Assembly: GCA_038236865.1 (NCBI GenBank)
Contig: JBBRZI010000002.1
Coordinates: 1-64,000 of the forward strand
Length of the DNA: 64,000 nucleotides
DNA from: UBA4729 sp038236865
Lineage (GTDB): Bacteria; Patescibacteriota; Saccharimonadia; Saccharimonadales; UBA4665
Reading direction: 5' to 3'
Numbering within the stretch: the first letter of the stretch is position 1; every line of letters starts with the position of its first letter. Positions 30,874 through 39,916 of the stretch are shown here, one piece after another. A program made the position numbers and the translations under genes. Below the pieces are notes generated by a model. That model was not told where the DNA came from and did not search any database. It saw only the letters and a program-made list of their open reading frames with translations.

Positions 30874-32028
30874 ATGATGAATAAACTCAATATCTTCAAG
30901 AAAGCAACGCTTGCCGTAAGTGGCTTGCTGACCGCTTTCGTCTTAACGGCCGGTGTCGCCGGGGCCATCCCATACGATGGTGCCCAGACAGCCGCTTCAC
31001 CAGTCCCAGCCTTTAACGTCTTTACCGGCGTGCCGGCACCCTGGGGCAATGAAAGCGATTTCCTGCGAGCCCGCGTACCAGTTGGCACCAACGATACTAC
31101 AACGCAATACGCTGATCCATTGAGCACCACATGTGTCGATGGCTCAAAAATACAAATGCGTGTCTACGTACACAATGGTGCTAGCGCTACCGCTAACAAC
31201 AATGGCAGCGGCCCTAGCGTTGCCCACGGTACGAAAGTGAAGGTTACTATTCCTGGTGACGAAGCCACTACCTTTAACCCCGCCGCCAGCATCAGTGCTA
31301 CTAATGCAGCAACCGTAAACGACGGTGTCGCCATCGACTGCAATGGTCACAAAGTTAAATTGCACTATGTTGCTGGTTCTGCCAGCCAATTCAGCAACGG
31401 CTCCGGCGTCGTACCATTAAGTGACGCCATAGTCACTACTGGCGTGCCTGTTCGCAGCCACACCGTCGATGGTGATGTCTGGGGCTGTTGGGACGAGCGT
31501 GTCTACGTTATCCTGACCGTTCAAGTCGAAGAAGTACCAACTCCTCCGGTTTCGACCCTGCAGTGCGTGATCAACGCCAACGACTTTACCTTCGATCAAA
31601 AGAGCCGCAAAGCTAACCTCAAGGTCACCGCTAAGGTTACGAATGCGACGGTGACGGGGTACTCGATTAATTGGGGCGATAACACCCCAGCTGCGACTAC
31701 CCAATCAGCTAGCCACACCTACGCCCAGAGCTTTGCTGATAGTGCCGGCCAGGCAACTATCACCGCTAACTTCACGGCTAAGTTAGCCGACAATACCACT
31801 CAAACGGTATCGAGCGAAGATTGTGTTAAAACAGTTTCCTTCGCCAAGACTCCACCGGTAACTCCACCGGTAACCCCGCCAGTTACAACGGTAACTCCGC
31901 CAGTAACGCCTCCCACAGTGTTGCCAAACACTGGGGCCGGTAGCATCATGGGGCTGTTCGCCGCTACCAGTGCCGTCGGCGCCGTTGCCTACCGCTGGTT
32001 CCTCGGCCGCCGTTTGGGCAGCAACTAA
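30874..32028 (+). CDS. LPNTG cell-wall-anchored surface protein
   Basis: The start ATGATG at 30874 follows AAAAGGA. The protein has a signal peptide (KATLAVSGLLTAFVLTAGVAGA), an unrecognised domain (about residues 40-220), a PKD/Ig-like domain with INWGDNTPA (about 230-330), a PPVTPP-rich linker, and the sorting signal LPNTGAGS with a hydrophobic helix and a GRR tail. A sortase should link it to the cell wall. Its last 36 residues are almost the same as those of the next gene. It starts 26 bases after the lipoprotein gene. Confidence 0.85.
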   Translation: MMNKLNIFKKATLAVSGLLTAFVLTAGVAGAIPYDGAQTAASPVPAFNVFTGVPAPWGNESDFLRARVPVGTNDTTTQYADPLSTTCVDGSKIQMRVYVHNGASATANNNGSGPSVAHGTKVKVTIPGDEATTFNPAASISATNAATVNDGVAIDCNGHKVKLHYVAGSASQFSNGSGVVPLSDAIVTTGVPVRSHTVDGDVWGCWDERVYVILTVQVEEVPTPPVSTLQCVINANDFTFDQKSRKANLKVTAKVTNATVTGYSINWGDNTPAATTQSASHTYAQSFADSAGQATITANFTAKLADNTTQTVSSEDCVKTVSFAKTPPVTPPVTPPVTTVTPPVTPPTVLPNTGAGSIMGLFAATSAVGAVAYRWFLGRRLGSN

Positions 32029-32061
32029 ACAGCCTTCCGCTCTTCAGCTTTGCTGTCACCG

Positions 32062-32093
32062 AATACCCCCTCATCACGAGGGGGTATTTTTTG
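32062..32093 (+). terminator. Rho-independent terminator
   Basis: ATACCCCCTC, ATCAC, GAGGGGGTAT and a T run form a perfect 10-bp stem after the first LPNTG gene. Confidence 0.93.
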
Positions 32094-32305
32094 ATTACTG
32101 CACAAGCAAAAGCATATTGACATTAAGAAAAGATTATGCTATTATTAAGGTAACATTTGCACAGGGTGCGATGGGAGCTTACAAGAGGGAATTTCGCTTG
32201 ACGAGATCGTGGTTTTTATGGAATCATCATGGTATCTAAAAGCAAAAATTCTGATGGGCCAAAAGTAAGTAACTTTAACTTAATTTCATGAGAGGCCACT
32301 TTGCT

Positions 32306-33751
32306 ATGAAACTTTTCACAACTGTAAAACAGATCGCCCGAAACGCCGCACTAGCTGCAGCCGTTTTGGCAACAGCACTAATCGGTGGCAACGCACTGAC
32401 GCCAGCCGTGGCGCACGCCGCAAATCTATCATTTAACACGGTTACGGATTGTGATGCCAACGCAGTTATTCGCTGTGGCACCGTTACGACAGCACAGCTG
32501 ATCAGCCGCTACAACAATGGCGATGGCACCAACAGCGCTACCAGCATCCATAATATCTTTAGTTATTTTGGCATTAGCAGCAGCTCGATCCAGAGCATCG
32601 GCTCTACAGCCGTCGCTGGGCACGTGACGAAGAGTGGTGCGGTCTATGTCGACGGCACGACCGCCGCAGTCGCTACCAATGCTGTTACCGCTGGCCGCCA
32701 GAACATAGCCGGCTCTACAGCCGTTACGTTTAACGGCACAACCTTTTATAAGCGAACGCCGAGCGTATCCTTCCAGAGCAATTCCTTGTCTGCCTTTGTC
32801 GTTATGAAGAATGGCGTCTTCCAATACGCCATCTTGGCTGCCTGTGGCAACCCAGTCATGGCGACGCCCACCCCCCCGCCAACCCCTAAAGTCCCCAACT
32901 ACACCCTCAACAAACTTGTTGCTGAAAAGGGAAGCACTGCTTTCACTAAAGACATCGATGTCACCGCCGGCACCCACGTTGTGTACCGCGTGACGGTTGC
33001 CAGCACTGGCGCCGCCCCCGTCCTGAACTTAGTTGTGAGCGACAAATTGCCAGCCCACGTCACCTACGTCCCCGGCACCCTTACCCGTGACGGTACGGCC
33101 GTCGCCGGTACTGCCTTCTTTAGTAACGGTGTGACCGTTAGCTCACTTGCCAATGGCGCAACCACCGTCTTCCAGTTCGAAGCCATTGTTGGCGCCGATA
33201 ACAGCACCGCTACTTGTACGCCTGCCACTCTGACCAACGTCAGCAACACCACGGCTACTAGCTTGCCGCCCAAGAACTCAAGTGCAAACGTCAACGAGAA
33301 GTGTGTCACAACTCCTGTTTGTACGAACCTGGACATTACTCAGGCTGACCGCCAAGTGACCATTAGCAAATTTGAATTCCAAGCTAATGGTGCCACATTC
33401 GTCAACGCCATCGTAAACTGGGGCGACACCACTTCGACCAGTGCACTAACCAATAGTACTAAGGTGATTGGCCAACAGCACAGCTTTGCCGCTGGCCAAG
33501 TATCGCCAACCATCAGTGTTGCCATCACCTTCACTCAAAACGGCAAAACAATAGTTGCCACTGGCGTAAACTGCCAGAAGCCGGTTTCGTTCACGACTCC
33601 GGTTACTCCTGAAACGCCCGTCACCCCCGTTGCAGCTGTACTGCCAAACACCGGTGCCGGTAGCGTCATGGGCTTGTTCGCCGCTACCAGTGCCGTCGGC
33701 GCCGTCGCCTATCGCTGGTTCCTCGGCCGCCGCCTGAGTAGCGAAGGCTAA
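32306..33751 (+). CDS. LPNTG cell-wall-anchored surface protein with DUF11-like domain
   Basis: The chosen start MKLFTTVKQIARNAALAA opens a typical signal peptide ending AVAHAA. An N-terminal domain of about 165 residues is unrecognised. A DUF11-like repeat follows (YRVTVASTGAAPVLNLVV..., about 205-330), then a PKD-like domain with VNWGDTTS, and the LPNTGAGS sorting signal with helix and RR tail. The PKD-like domain and tail are shared with the preceding gene, so the two surface proteins have a common C-terminal module with different exposed domains. AGAGG lies somewhat far (about 12 bases) upstream. Confidence 0.85.
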   Translation: MKLFTTVKQIARNAALAAAVLATALIGGNALTPAVAHAANLSFNTVTDCDANAVIRCGTVTTAQLISRYNNGDGTNSATSIHNIFSYFGISSSSIQSIGSTAVAGHVTKSGAVYVDGTTAAVATNAVTAGRQNIAGSTAVTFNGTTFYKRTPSVSFQSNSLSAFVVMKNGVFQYAILAACGNPVMATPTPPPTPKVPNYTLNKLVAEKGSTAFTKDIDVTAGTHVVYRVTVASTGAAPVLNLVVSDKLPAHVTYVPGTLTRDGTAVAGTAFFSNGVTVSSLANGATTVFQFEAIVGADNSTATCTPATLTNVSNTTATSLPPKNSSANVNEKCVTTPVCTNLDITQADRQVTISKFEFQANGATFVNAIVNWGDTTSTSALTNSTKVIGQQHSFAAGQVSPTISVAITFTQNGKTIVATGVNCQKPVSFTTPVTPETPVTPVAAVLPNTGAGSVMGLFAATSAVGAVAYRWFLGRRLSSEG

Positions 33752-33860
33752 GTTAAACAGCTAAGGCTGTGGATAAGCACTAGCACTAACACATATTCTG
33801 TGATAGTCTGCAAATAGTTTGAGAGCAAAGACTGACCGCTTCTTAAGACAAATCTCTAAG

Positions 33861-33894
33861 ATCCCCCGGGGCTTCGCGCAACGGGGGATTTTAA
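33861..33894 (+). terminator. Rho-independent terminator
   Basis: ATCCCCCG and CGGGGGAT pair around a GC-rich loop and are followed by TTTTAATT. It closes the second LPNTG gene. Confidence 0.85.
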
Positions 33895-34075
33895 TTCTCT
33901 CTCTGTTATGGTACAATTTTTTGAGCCTTCCGTACTCGAAATAGTGCAGCATTTTGTAAACAGGTAAGTGCAAAATGTGAATTGAAGCAGACATCCGCCC
34001 CATACCTTACGGTATGGACCCACTCGTTCGGAACTAACTAATATGTAAACACATTAGCTTAGTCACCTCGCTCGT

Positions 34076-34150
34076 GGCCCCATCGTCTATCGGTTAGGAC
34101 ATCAGGTTTTCATCCTGGTAAGAGGAGTTCGACTCTCCTTGGGGTCACCA
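34076..34150 (+). tRNA. tRNA-Glu (anticodon TTC)
   Basis: Acceptor GGCCCCA pairs with TGGGGTC (one G-T pair). The D-arm is TCGTCTATCGGTTAGGA, the anticodon loop TTTTCAT lies in a CAGG/CCTG stem, and the T-loop is TTCGACT. Discriminator A and an encoded CCA follow. No cassette repeat follows this tRNA. Confidence 0.96.
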
Positions 34151-34250
34151 TAAGAAAGCCACAGATCGCAACTTGTGCCTGAATATCTTCACTGATGCTC
34201 GGGCACTTTTTCTTATCTATCAATAAGTTAGGTTTTGTTATACTTCTCAG

Positions 34251-34850
34251 ATGAATACTTTCTATATCGCTCGACACAGTGAGACCGAAAACAATAGAGC
34301 TAAGCGTCTTTCTGGTTGGATAGATACTCCACTGACGGACACGGGGCTGGAGCCAACTGAAAACGTAATCGCCAAAGTAGCTAGTCTCCACATTGATGAG
34401 ATGTATTCCAGCGACGTCGGGCGGGCTTTCATTACTGCCTATATTATTGCTCGTGGACTAAACTTTACGAAAGAAATACAAAGACTTTCGGGACTACGGG
34501 AAGTTAATTACGGCGATGCTGCCAATATGTACAGCGTCGAAGCTTACGAACTGTATCCGCAACTGGACAGGGATACGCACTTTACTCCACCAAACGGTGA
34601 GTCACTTGACCATATGCAACAGCGAGTGTTTGAAACGATTGGCCGGCTTGACGGCAGTCATTCAGAAGCCAACATACTCCTTGTTTGTCATTCTGGTGTG
34701 ATGGCGGCTCTGAAGGCGAGCCATGTAGGCCAAGACTTTGGCGAACACAACATAAGCGAAGCGTATCCGCACGAATTCGTTGGAAAGTTTACGTTTGAAA
34801 ACGGTGCCGTTACGTCATTTGAGGAATTTGCAGGCTCTGAGTCCTCGTAA
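34251..34850 (+). CDS. Histidine phosphatase (phosphoglycerate-mutase-like)
   Basis: The 199-residue protein carries the phosphohistidine motif RHSETENN near the N-terminus (family RHGxTxxN, with Ser for Gly), a second conserved Arg (SDVGRAFITA), ANGESL-like PPNGESLDHM, and the late VCHSGV holding the second catalytic His. Members include cofactor-dependent phosphoglycerate mutases and broad phosphatases. With no glycolytic neighbours it is more likely a phosphatase, although pyk-pgk-tpiA lie 2 kb downstream. Confidence 0.87.
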   Translation: MNTFYIARHSETENNRAKRLSGWIDTPLTDTGLEPTENVIAKVASLHIDEMYSSDVGRAFITAYIIARGLNFTKEIQRLSGLREVNYGDAANMYSVEAYELYPQLDRDTHFTPPNGESLDHMQQRVFETIGRLDGSHSEANILLVCHSGVMAALKASHVGQDFGEHNISEAYPHEFVGKFTFENGAVTSFEEFAGSESS

Positions 34851-34925
34851 AATATGGGCAATCGGCTCAGCTGACCGCAGAAGCGCACTAGAGTATACTG
34901 ATACATACGTAACAGGAGAATAGAT

Positions 34926-35156
34926 ATGTACGATTATCCGATGATGAATGGCTACAATAATGGTTGGGGCGTTTTTATGATGTTGTTTTGGGGGATTATT
35001 TTAATAGGTATTGTTGTAGTGGTATTACGATTACAGAAAAATCATGAAGTTGGCACGAGTCAAAAGACCAATCCACTAGATATTGCCAAAGAACGGTACG
35101 CTAAAGGTGAAATCAAAAAAGATGAGTTTGAGCAACTCAAAAAAGATCTCAACTAA
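34926..35156 (+). CDS. Small SHOCT-domain membrane protein
   Basis: A 76-residue protein with one transmembrane helix (about 15-36) and a C-terminal SHOCT motif (DIAKERYAKGEIKKDEFEQLKKDL), a short domain found at the end of many small membrane proteins and thought to mediate oligomerisation. AGGAG sits six bases upstream of the ATG and TATACT about 30 bases upstream. Confidence 0.87.
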   Translation: MYDYPMMNGYNNGWGVFMMLFWGIILIGIVVVVLRLQKNHEVGTSQKTNPLDIAKERYAKGEIKKDEFEQLKKDLN

Positions 35157-35310
35157 AGATGGACTTAAGCCGCCTGAAAGGGTGAGCTTTTTACTTGGTA
35201 AACTCTCGAGAGAATTTGAACTTCGTTGAGGGGCGCCTTGGTACTTGCACCGAGCCCGTGATGCAGCCATCGGCATAATCGCCTGTCTTCGAATTCGCCC
35301 CTTATCAACA

Positions 35311-35339
35311 TTGACACTACTTGTAAAAGGTAGTACAGT
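35311..35339 (+). promoter_or_regulatory. Promoter placed at the start codon (possible leaderless mRNA)
   Basis: TTGACA and TACAGT with a 17-base spacer end one base before the ATG at 35340. The next in-frame ATG, at 35346, falls where transcription would start. Confidence 0.6.
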
Positions 35340-35345
35340 ATGGTA

Positions 35346-35801
35346 ATGGAACGTGAACAGCAAGATCTGGCCGAGACAGACATCACCAACCGCCGCGCGC
35401 AAGTGGCACTTGGTCTCATGCGCAATAAATGGACGCTCTGTTTACGCGAGCTGGGCTTTATGAGCCCCGATGATCCGACTGCTCCCTCGAGCGTCGAATT
35501 GATCACTCCAGGTGGCATTACACTTACGCTCAATCGGCCGGTACATAGTCCATTCCATAGTGACGCTGCGCATAGAAGTGACCTCGAAGATATAAATGCA
35601 GTGCTCGTGTCGTACGTAGCCGGCGACACGGCCTACGCTTTGCGTGTCAGCAATAATATTGAGCCGTATGTTGTTGCCTCAGAAGCTGAACACTTTGTAC
35701 TGCCAACCGTATCAGCTTCCGAACTCGTCCAAGCCGTCATGGAAGGTGAATTGATCACCCAATCGGTCCAGGAACCTATGGCTGAGCCCCGCCGGGCCTA
35801 A
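35346..35801 (+). CDS. Unknown protein, probably leaderless
   Basis: A product of about 151 residues with no family I recognise. It is rich in acidic residues at the N-terminus, has no transmembrane helix, and holds a predicted alpha/beta central part (SVELITPGGITLTLN, YVAGDTAYALRVSN). The start at 35346 (MEREQQDLAETD) is preferred over 35340, because a -35/-10 pair ends at 35339 and no Shine-Dalgarno exists. The mRNA would then begin at or next to the ATG. Confidence 0.6.
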   Translation: MEREQQDLAETDITNRRAQVALGLMRNKWTLCLRELGFMSPDDPTAPSSVELITPGGITLTLNRPVHSPFHSDAAHRSDLEDINAVLVSYVAGDTAYALRVSNNIEPYVVASEAEHFVLPTVSASELVQAVMEGELITQSVQEPMAEPRRA

Positions 35802-35931
35802 GGCCACTCGTCGACAGATCAGCTCCGCATATTTTGGCGATAGTATTGTACAGCAAAGGCCCCGATAGTGACAGTTCTACTCGCTAAAATAGGCCAAAAA
35901 GCGTATACTAATAGGGAAGAGGAGACGCATC

Positions 35932-35988
35932 ATGGCTAAAGATAAAGGGAAAAAAGAAGTCAAAAAACCTAAACAAATTAAGGTCTAA
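35932..35988 (+). CDS. Very small basic peptide
   Basis: An 18-codon frame, MAKDKGKKEVKKPKQIKV, is preceded by GAGGAG at good spacing. Nearly half the residues are Lys, so it could bind nucleic acid or act as a leader for the gene that starts seven bases after its stop. Only comparison with relatives can show whether it is conserved. Confidence 0.4.
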   Translation: MAKDKGKKEVKKPKQIKV

Positions 35989-35995
35989 GTTTGAC

Positions 35996-36208
35996 ATGGA
36001 CGAAACTCAGTTAACCGAAACCCTGCAGGCAATGCAGGACGATCCAAGCTTTATTACGCAAACCGGTTATCGGGCCAATGTGGCGCTATGGCCGGAAAAC
36101 ACAATCACGTTTATTGATACGCACTTGGCTTATCTTCGGGCCCACCCGAAGGTCGACAGCTACACGTATATTTCAAACTTGAAGCTTCGCTTACGCAAAC
36201 GTGGCTAA
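35996..36208 (+). CDS. Unknown 70-residue protein
   Basis: A short mostly helical protein (MDETQLTETLQAMQDDPSFI...) ending in a basic LRLRKRG. No family recognised and no transmembrane helix. It begins seven bases after the small Lys-rich frame and has no Shine-Dalgarno of its own, so it may depend on coupling. The pyruvate kinase gene follows. Confidence 0.5.
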   Translation: MDETQLTETLQAMQDDPSFITQTGYRANVALWPENTITFIDTHLAYLRAHPKVDSYTYISNLKLRLRKRG

Positions 36209-36272
36209 TGCCCGCTCGGCGGGTGGTGCTATTTTTATTACGCGCTCAAAAAGATACACAGGTGGATTAATT

Positions 36273-37706
36273 ATGTATGCTGACGATATTGCACCGAACG
36301 TGCCACTCGAAAATTATAAACGAACTAAAATTATCGCAACGGTTGGTCCTTCGACCGATAGCTATGAGTTAATCGAGGCCTTGATACATGCCGGCGCGAA
36401 CGGTATCCGTCTCAACTTTAGCCACGGCAGCCACGAAGAACGAACTCGCCAAATCAAGTGGATCCGTAAAGCTAGCCGGGCGAGCACGAAGCCAATTGCC
36501 ATCATTCAGGATCTGCAAGGGCCAAAGATTCGTCTTGGGGATTTTGAAGGTACGGTGACGGTTACGGCTGGGCAAAGCCTGGTGTTTAAGTACCAAGCCG
36601 ATTACGCCGTCAGCGGCTATTTGCCGACGCAGTACGATTTGAGCCTAAAAGTGAAGCGCGGCGAACGCATTTATCTGTATGACGGCAAGGTCAAAGCTAT
36701 CGTTGTGAGTGTGCACGACGGTCTCGTGCACGCCGAAGCCCAAAACGACGGCGTGTTGGTCAAACGTAAGGGCATGAACCTGCCCGATACTGATTTTGGC
36801 GGCGACATTATTACCCCGAAGGATAAAGCTGATTTGATCTTCGGTTCGAGCCAGGATATCGATTATGTCGCACTGAGTTTTGTGCAAACGGCCGACGATA
36901 TCGCTCACTTGCGGACACTGCTCAAAAGTGTGAACAGTACCGCCAAAGTAATCGCCAAAATCGAAACCAAAGCCGCTATTGATAACTTGGAGTCGATCGT
37001 GCAGGCCAGTGACGTGGTGATGATTGCTCGCGGCGATCTGGCGGTTGAAACGCCCGCCGAGAGTGTGCCGATTGTCCAGCGCCAAATTATCGGACTCGGT
37101 CAGCGCTACGGCAAACCGACCATTGTCGCGACCCAAATGCTCGCCAGCATGACTGACGCGCCGGAACCGACCCGAGCGGAAGTCTCCGATGTCGCTACCG
37201 CGGCTATTCTGGCTGCCGATTGCGTCATGCTCAGTGATGAAACCGCCAGTGGCAAATACCCGATCGAGGCCGTCCAAACTATGAAACGAATCGTTTTGTA
37301 CGCTGAAGCCCATAAACCACTCAGCGTAATCTTTCCTGGGCATGAAGACCACTCCCGCCAAGGCGCAATTAGCCGGGCGATTGTGAACCTGGCTGAAAAC
37401 ATTGCTGCCAAGGCTATCGTTGCCGAGACTAAATCGGGTGATACCGCCTTGCAAATTGCGGCACTGCGCAATCACACGCCACTCATCGCCGTGACCAGTG
37501 ATGACCGTACTGCGCAACAGCTCGCCATCGTGTTTGCCGTCAAAAGCTATGTTCGACCCATCGATAAGCACGCCGCTAAGAAATTGACCGACTGGCTACT
37601 GCAGGGCAAAGTCCTCCATAAGGGCGATATTGTGCTGACGGTTTCCGGCCTTTACCCTGGCGTTGTCGGCACTACCGATACGATAAAAGTTCGGGTTCTC
37701 GAATAG
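36273..37706 (+). CDS. pyk: Pyruvate kinase
   Basis: The 477-residue enzyme converts phosphoenolpyruvate and ADP to pyruvate and ATP. The start MYADDIAPNV was chosen for its AGGTGG Shine-Dalgarno; the longer frame runs through the previous gene. Motifs in order are TKIIATVGPST, GIRLNFSHG, DLQGPKIR, KDKADL, the active-site helix AKIETKAAIDN, MIARGDLAVE, and the MLASM/EPTRAEVSDVA signature. It heads a lower-glycolysis block with pgk and tpiA. Confidence 0.95.
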   Translation: MYADDIAPNVPLENYKRTKIIATVGPSTDSYELIEALIHAGANGIRLNFSHGSHEERTRQIKWIRKASRASTKPIAIIQDLQGPKIRLGDFEGTVTVTAGQSLVFKYQADYAVSGYLPTQYDLSLKVKRGERIYLYDGKVKAIVVSVHDGLVHAEAQNDGVLVKRKGMNLPDTDFGGDIITPKDKADLIFGSSQDIDYVALSFVQTADDIAHLRTLLKSVNSTAKVIAKIETKAAIDNLESIVQASDVVMIARGDLAVETPAESVPIVQRQIIGLGQRYGKPTIVATQMLASMTDAPEPTRAEVSDVATAAILAADCVMLSDETASGKYPIEAVQTMKRIVLYAEAHKPLSVIFPGHEDHSRQGAISRAIVNLAENIAAKAIVAETKSGDTALQIAALRNHTPLIAVTSDDRTAQQLAIVFAVKSYVRPIDKHAAKKLTDWLLQGKVLHKGDIVLTVSGLYPGVVGTTDTIKVRVLE

Positions 37707-37823
37707 TTAGTAACTAAGAATTAGTCACTAAGAATTAGGTTTTGTCTGTGGTAGTTAGGTGACGCTTATGCTATATTACCCCTAGTTACTAAGTACTATT
37801 TGCTAGTGTTGAGTAGGGTGGGA

Positions 37824-39110
37824 ATGTTTACAAAAAAGACTATTAAAGATATTGATCTTGTCGGCAAGACCGTTTTGCTGCGCGCCGATTATAATGTACC
37901 GACCGTCGACGGCAAAATCACCGACGATTACCGGATTAAGCAGTCACTGCCAACCGTGCAATACCTGCTCGATCAGAACGTTAAATTGATTATTTGCTCC
38001 CATCTGGGCCGCCCAAGTGGCCCCGGCGATGTCGCCAACAGCCTTTTCCCGGTCGCCAAACGGCTGCAGCAAATACTCTACCGACCAGTTGAATTTGCGA
38101 CCGACTGTATCGGCCTGGCCGCCGAGAAGGCAGTTGGTAGTATGAAGCTGGGGCAGGTGCTCCTATTGGAGAATTTGCGTTTTCACCCCGAAGAAGAGGC
38201 CAATGACGACGCCTTCGCGGCTCAGCTAGCCAAACTAGCTGATGTGTTTGTGCAGGATGGCTTTGGTGTCGTCCACCGGGCCCACGCCAGCACCGAAGCC
38301 ATCACCCACCACTTGCCCAGTGTAGCCGGTTTGCTGCTCGAAACAGAAGTTGACACGATCACCCGGGTCATGCAGGCCCCCAAACGGCCGCTTATGGCAA
38401 TTGTCGGGGGTGCTAAAATTGCCGATAAGATTGATATATTACACCGCTTTATAGAGATAGCTGACTTTTTGGCAGTCGGGGGCGCGATGGCGAATACCTT
38501 TTTGGCCGCCCAAGGCATCGATGTTGCCGAAAGCCTCTACGACAAGAACGATGTACCAATCGCTAAAGAGCTAATTCGCAAAGCCGCCAGCGAGGCCCGC
38601 AAGCGCCGGTTTGTGCTCGTCATCCCCCACGATGGGGTCGTCGTTCACAAAATTGATAAAACCGCCCCAACCCGGATTGTCGATTGGTCCGCCCACGTGA
38701 TTGCCGACATTGAACAGTACCCACGTCGGGTTCCAGCCAGTGCCAGCCACGTCCACCAAGACGAAATGATTGTCGACATCGGTCCGTTCTCCGGTTCGTT
38801 TATCGCCGGGGGCATTCAGTTGGCCAACACGGTGATATGGAATGGCACCATGGGTGTGATCGAAACGGCGGGTTTGCAAGGGCCAATCGGTCCATACGCC
38901 CACGGGACGGATTTGGTCATTCAGGCCTTGCTGGGGGAATTCGGTCACAAACCATTCACGGTCGTGGGTGGTGGCGACACTGTTGGCTACCTCGAATCCC
39001 GCAAGCTCGTCAAATCATTTGGTCACGTTTCGACCGGTGGTGGCGCCAGTTTGGAATTGATGGGCGGGCGGACGCTGCCGGGAGTTGAAGCACTGGAAAC
39101 TAAAAAGTAA
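37824..39110 (+). CDS. pgk: Phosphoglycerate kinase
   Basis: A 428-residue enzyme making ATP from 1,3-bisphosphoglycerate. The start at 37824 has GGGTGGGA just upstream and opens with FTKKTIKDIDLVGKTVLLR. Visible are RADYNVP, SHLGRP, ENLRFHPEEE, GFGVVHRAHAS, the hinge IVGGAKIADK, NGTMGV and the nucleotide-binding VVGGGDTV plus STGGGASLE. It is 20-30 residues longer than many PGKs because of an internal insertion near 270-300. It is followed 23 bases later by tpiA. Confidence 0.95.
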   Translation: MFTKKTIKDIDLVGKTVLLRADYNVPTVDGKITDDYRIKQSLPTVQYLLDQNVKLIICSHLGRPSGPGDVANSLFPVAKRLQQILYRPVEFATDCIGLAAEKAVGSMKLGQVLLLENLRFHPEEEANDDAFAAQLAKLADVFVQDGFGVVHRAHASTEAITHHLPSVAGLLLETEVDTITRVMQAPKRPLMAIVGGAKIADKIDILHRFIEIADFLAVGGAMANTFLAAQGIDVAESLYDKNDVPIAKELIRKAASEARKRRFVLVIPHDGVVVHKIDKTAPTRIVDWSAHVIADIEQYPRRVPASASHVHQDEMIVDIGPFSGSFIAGGIQLANTVIWNGTMGVIETAGLQGPIGPYAHGTDLVIQALLGEFGHKPFTVVGGGDTVGYLESRKLVKSFGHVSTGGGASLELMGGRTLPGVEALETKK

Positions 39111-39133
39111 GGTACAATTAATCCATAAGCATT

Positions 39134-39916
39134 ATGAAAAGAACCCTCATAGTCGGCAACTGGAAAATGCACCTCAATACGCACGAGGCGAGCTTGCTCG
39201 TTCACCGTTTGAATGAACGTATTCCTGTTCACCGGACGGTCGAAGTCGTCCTGGCCCCGAGCCTGCTCGCCCTGCAGCCAATCAGTGTCGAACTCGATCG
39301 TCGTAAATTCCGCTTGGCGGCTCAAAATGCCTTCTACAAAGACGAAGGTTCATTTACCGGCGAGGTGAGTTATACGATGTTGCGCGAGCTCGTGCACTAC
39401 GCCATTATTGGCCATTCTGAGCGACGGATGTACTTCGATGAGACCTTAGAAGTTGTGCGCGACAAAGTTGCCGCGGCGGTGCGCAATGAAATTACGCCGA
39501 TTCTCTGCATCGGTGAGACCAAGCACGAACGCTTGCAGGGTGAAGCCCAGCGGGTGATTCATGACCAGCTGACAACGGCGTTGTTCCACCTTACCTCAGA
39601 AGAAGTTGCGACGATGGTGATTGCGTACGAACCGGTCTGGGCGATTGGGACAGGCCAAACAGCTAAGCCAGACGAAATTGCGACGGTAATTCGCTGGATC
39701 AAACATAATTTATACGAGCTATACGGCACTAAAGTGGCCGAAACCACCCGGATTATTTACGGAGCCGGGGTTGAACCGGAGTTTGTCGGCAGTATGCTCT
39801 CGATTGAGGGCGTCGATGGGTTACTTGTCGGCGGGGCCAGCCTCAATTACATGAAGTTTACCGATATCGTCGATAGGGCGTATCGCCTCGGTCACGAAAG
39901 AGCCACCGATGGCTGA
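39134..39916 (+). CDS. tpiA: Triose-phosphate isomerase
   Basis: The 260-residue enzyme interconverts DHAP and glyceraldehyde-3-phosphate. All catalytic elements are present: GNWKMHLN (Lys), IGHSERR (His), AYEPVWAIGTGQTA (catalytic Glu and loop 6), YGAGVEPE and LLVGGASL. It overlaps the next gene by eight bases, so the downstream unknown gene is translationally coupled to glycolysis. Confidence 0.95.
   Translation: MKRTLIVGNWKMHLNTHEASLLVHRLNERIPVHRTVEVVLAPSLLALQPISVELDRRKFRLAAQNAFYKDEGSFTGEVSYTMLRELVHYAIIGHSERRMYFDETLEVVRDKVAAAVRNEITPILCIGETKHERLQGEAQRVIHDQLTTALFHLTSEEVATMVIAYEPVWAIGTGQTAKPDEIATVIRWIKHNLYELYGTKVAETTRIIYGAGVEPEFVGSMLSIEGVDGLLVGGASLNYMKFTDIVDRAYRLGHERATDG

Noticed and set aside
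34151..34175. CAGATCGCAACTTG just after tRNA-Glu resembles the right arm of the array repeat.
   Set aside because: It is a single short match, in the opposite orientation relative to the tRNA, with no second copy or cassette nearby.
36645..37571. 308-residue minus-strand frame inside pyruvate kinase.
   Set aside because: It is an antisense shadow: the + frame has all pyruvate kinase motifs and good start signals.
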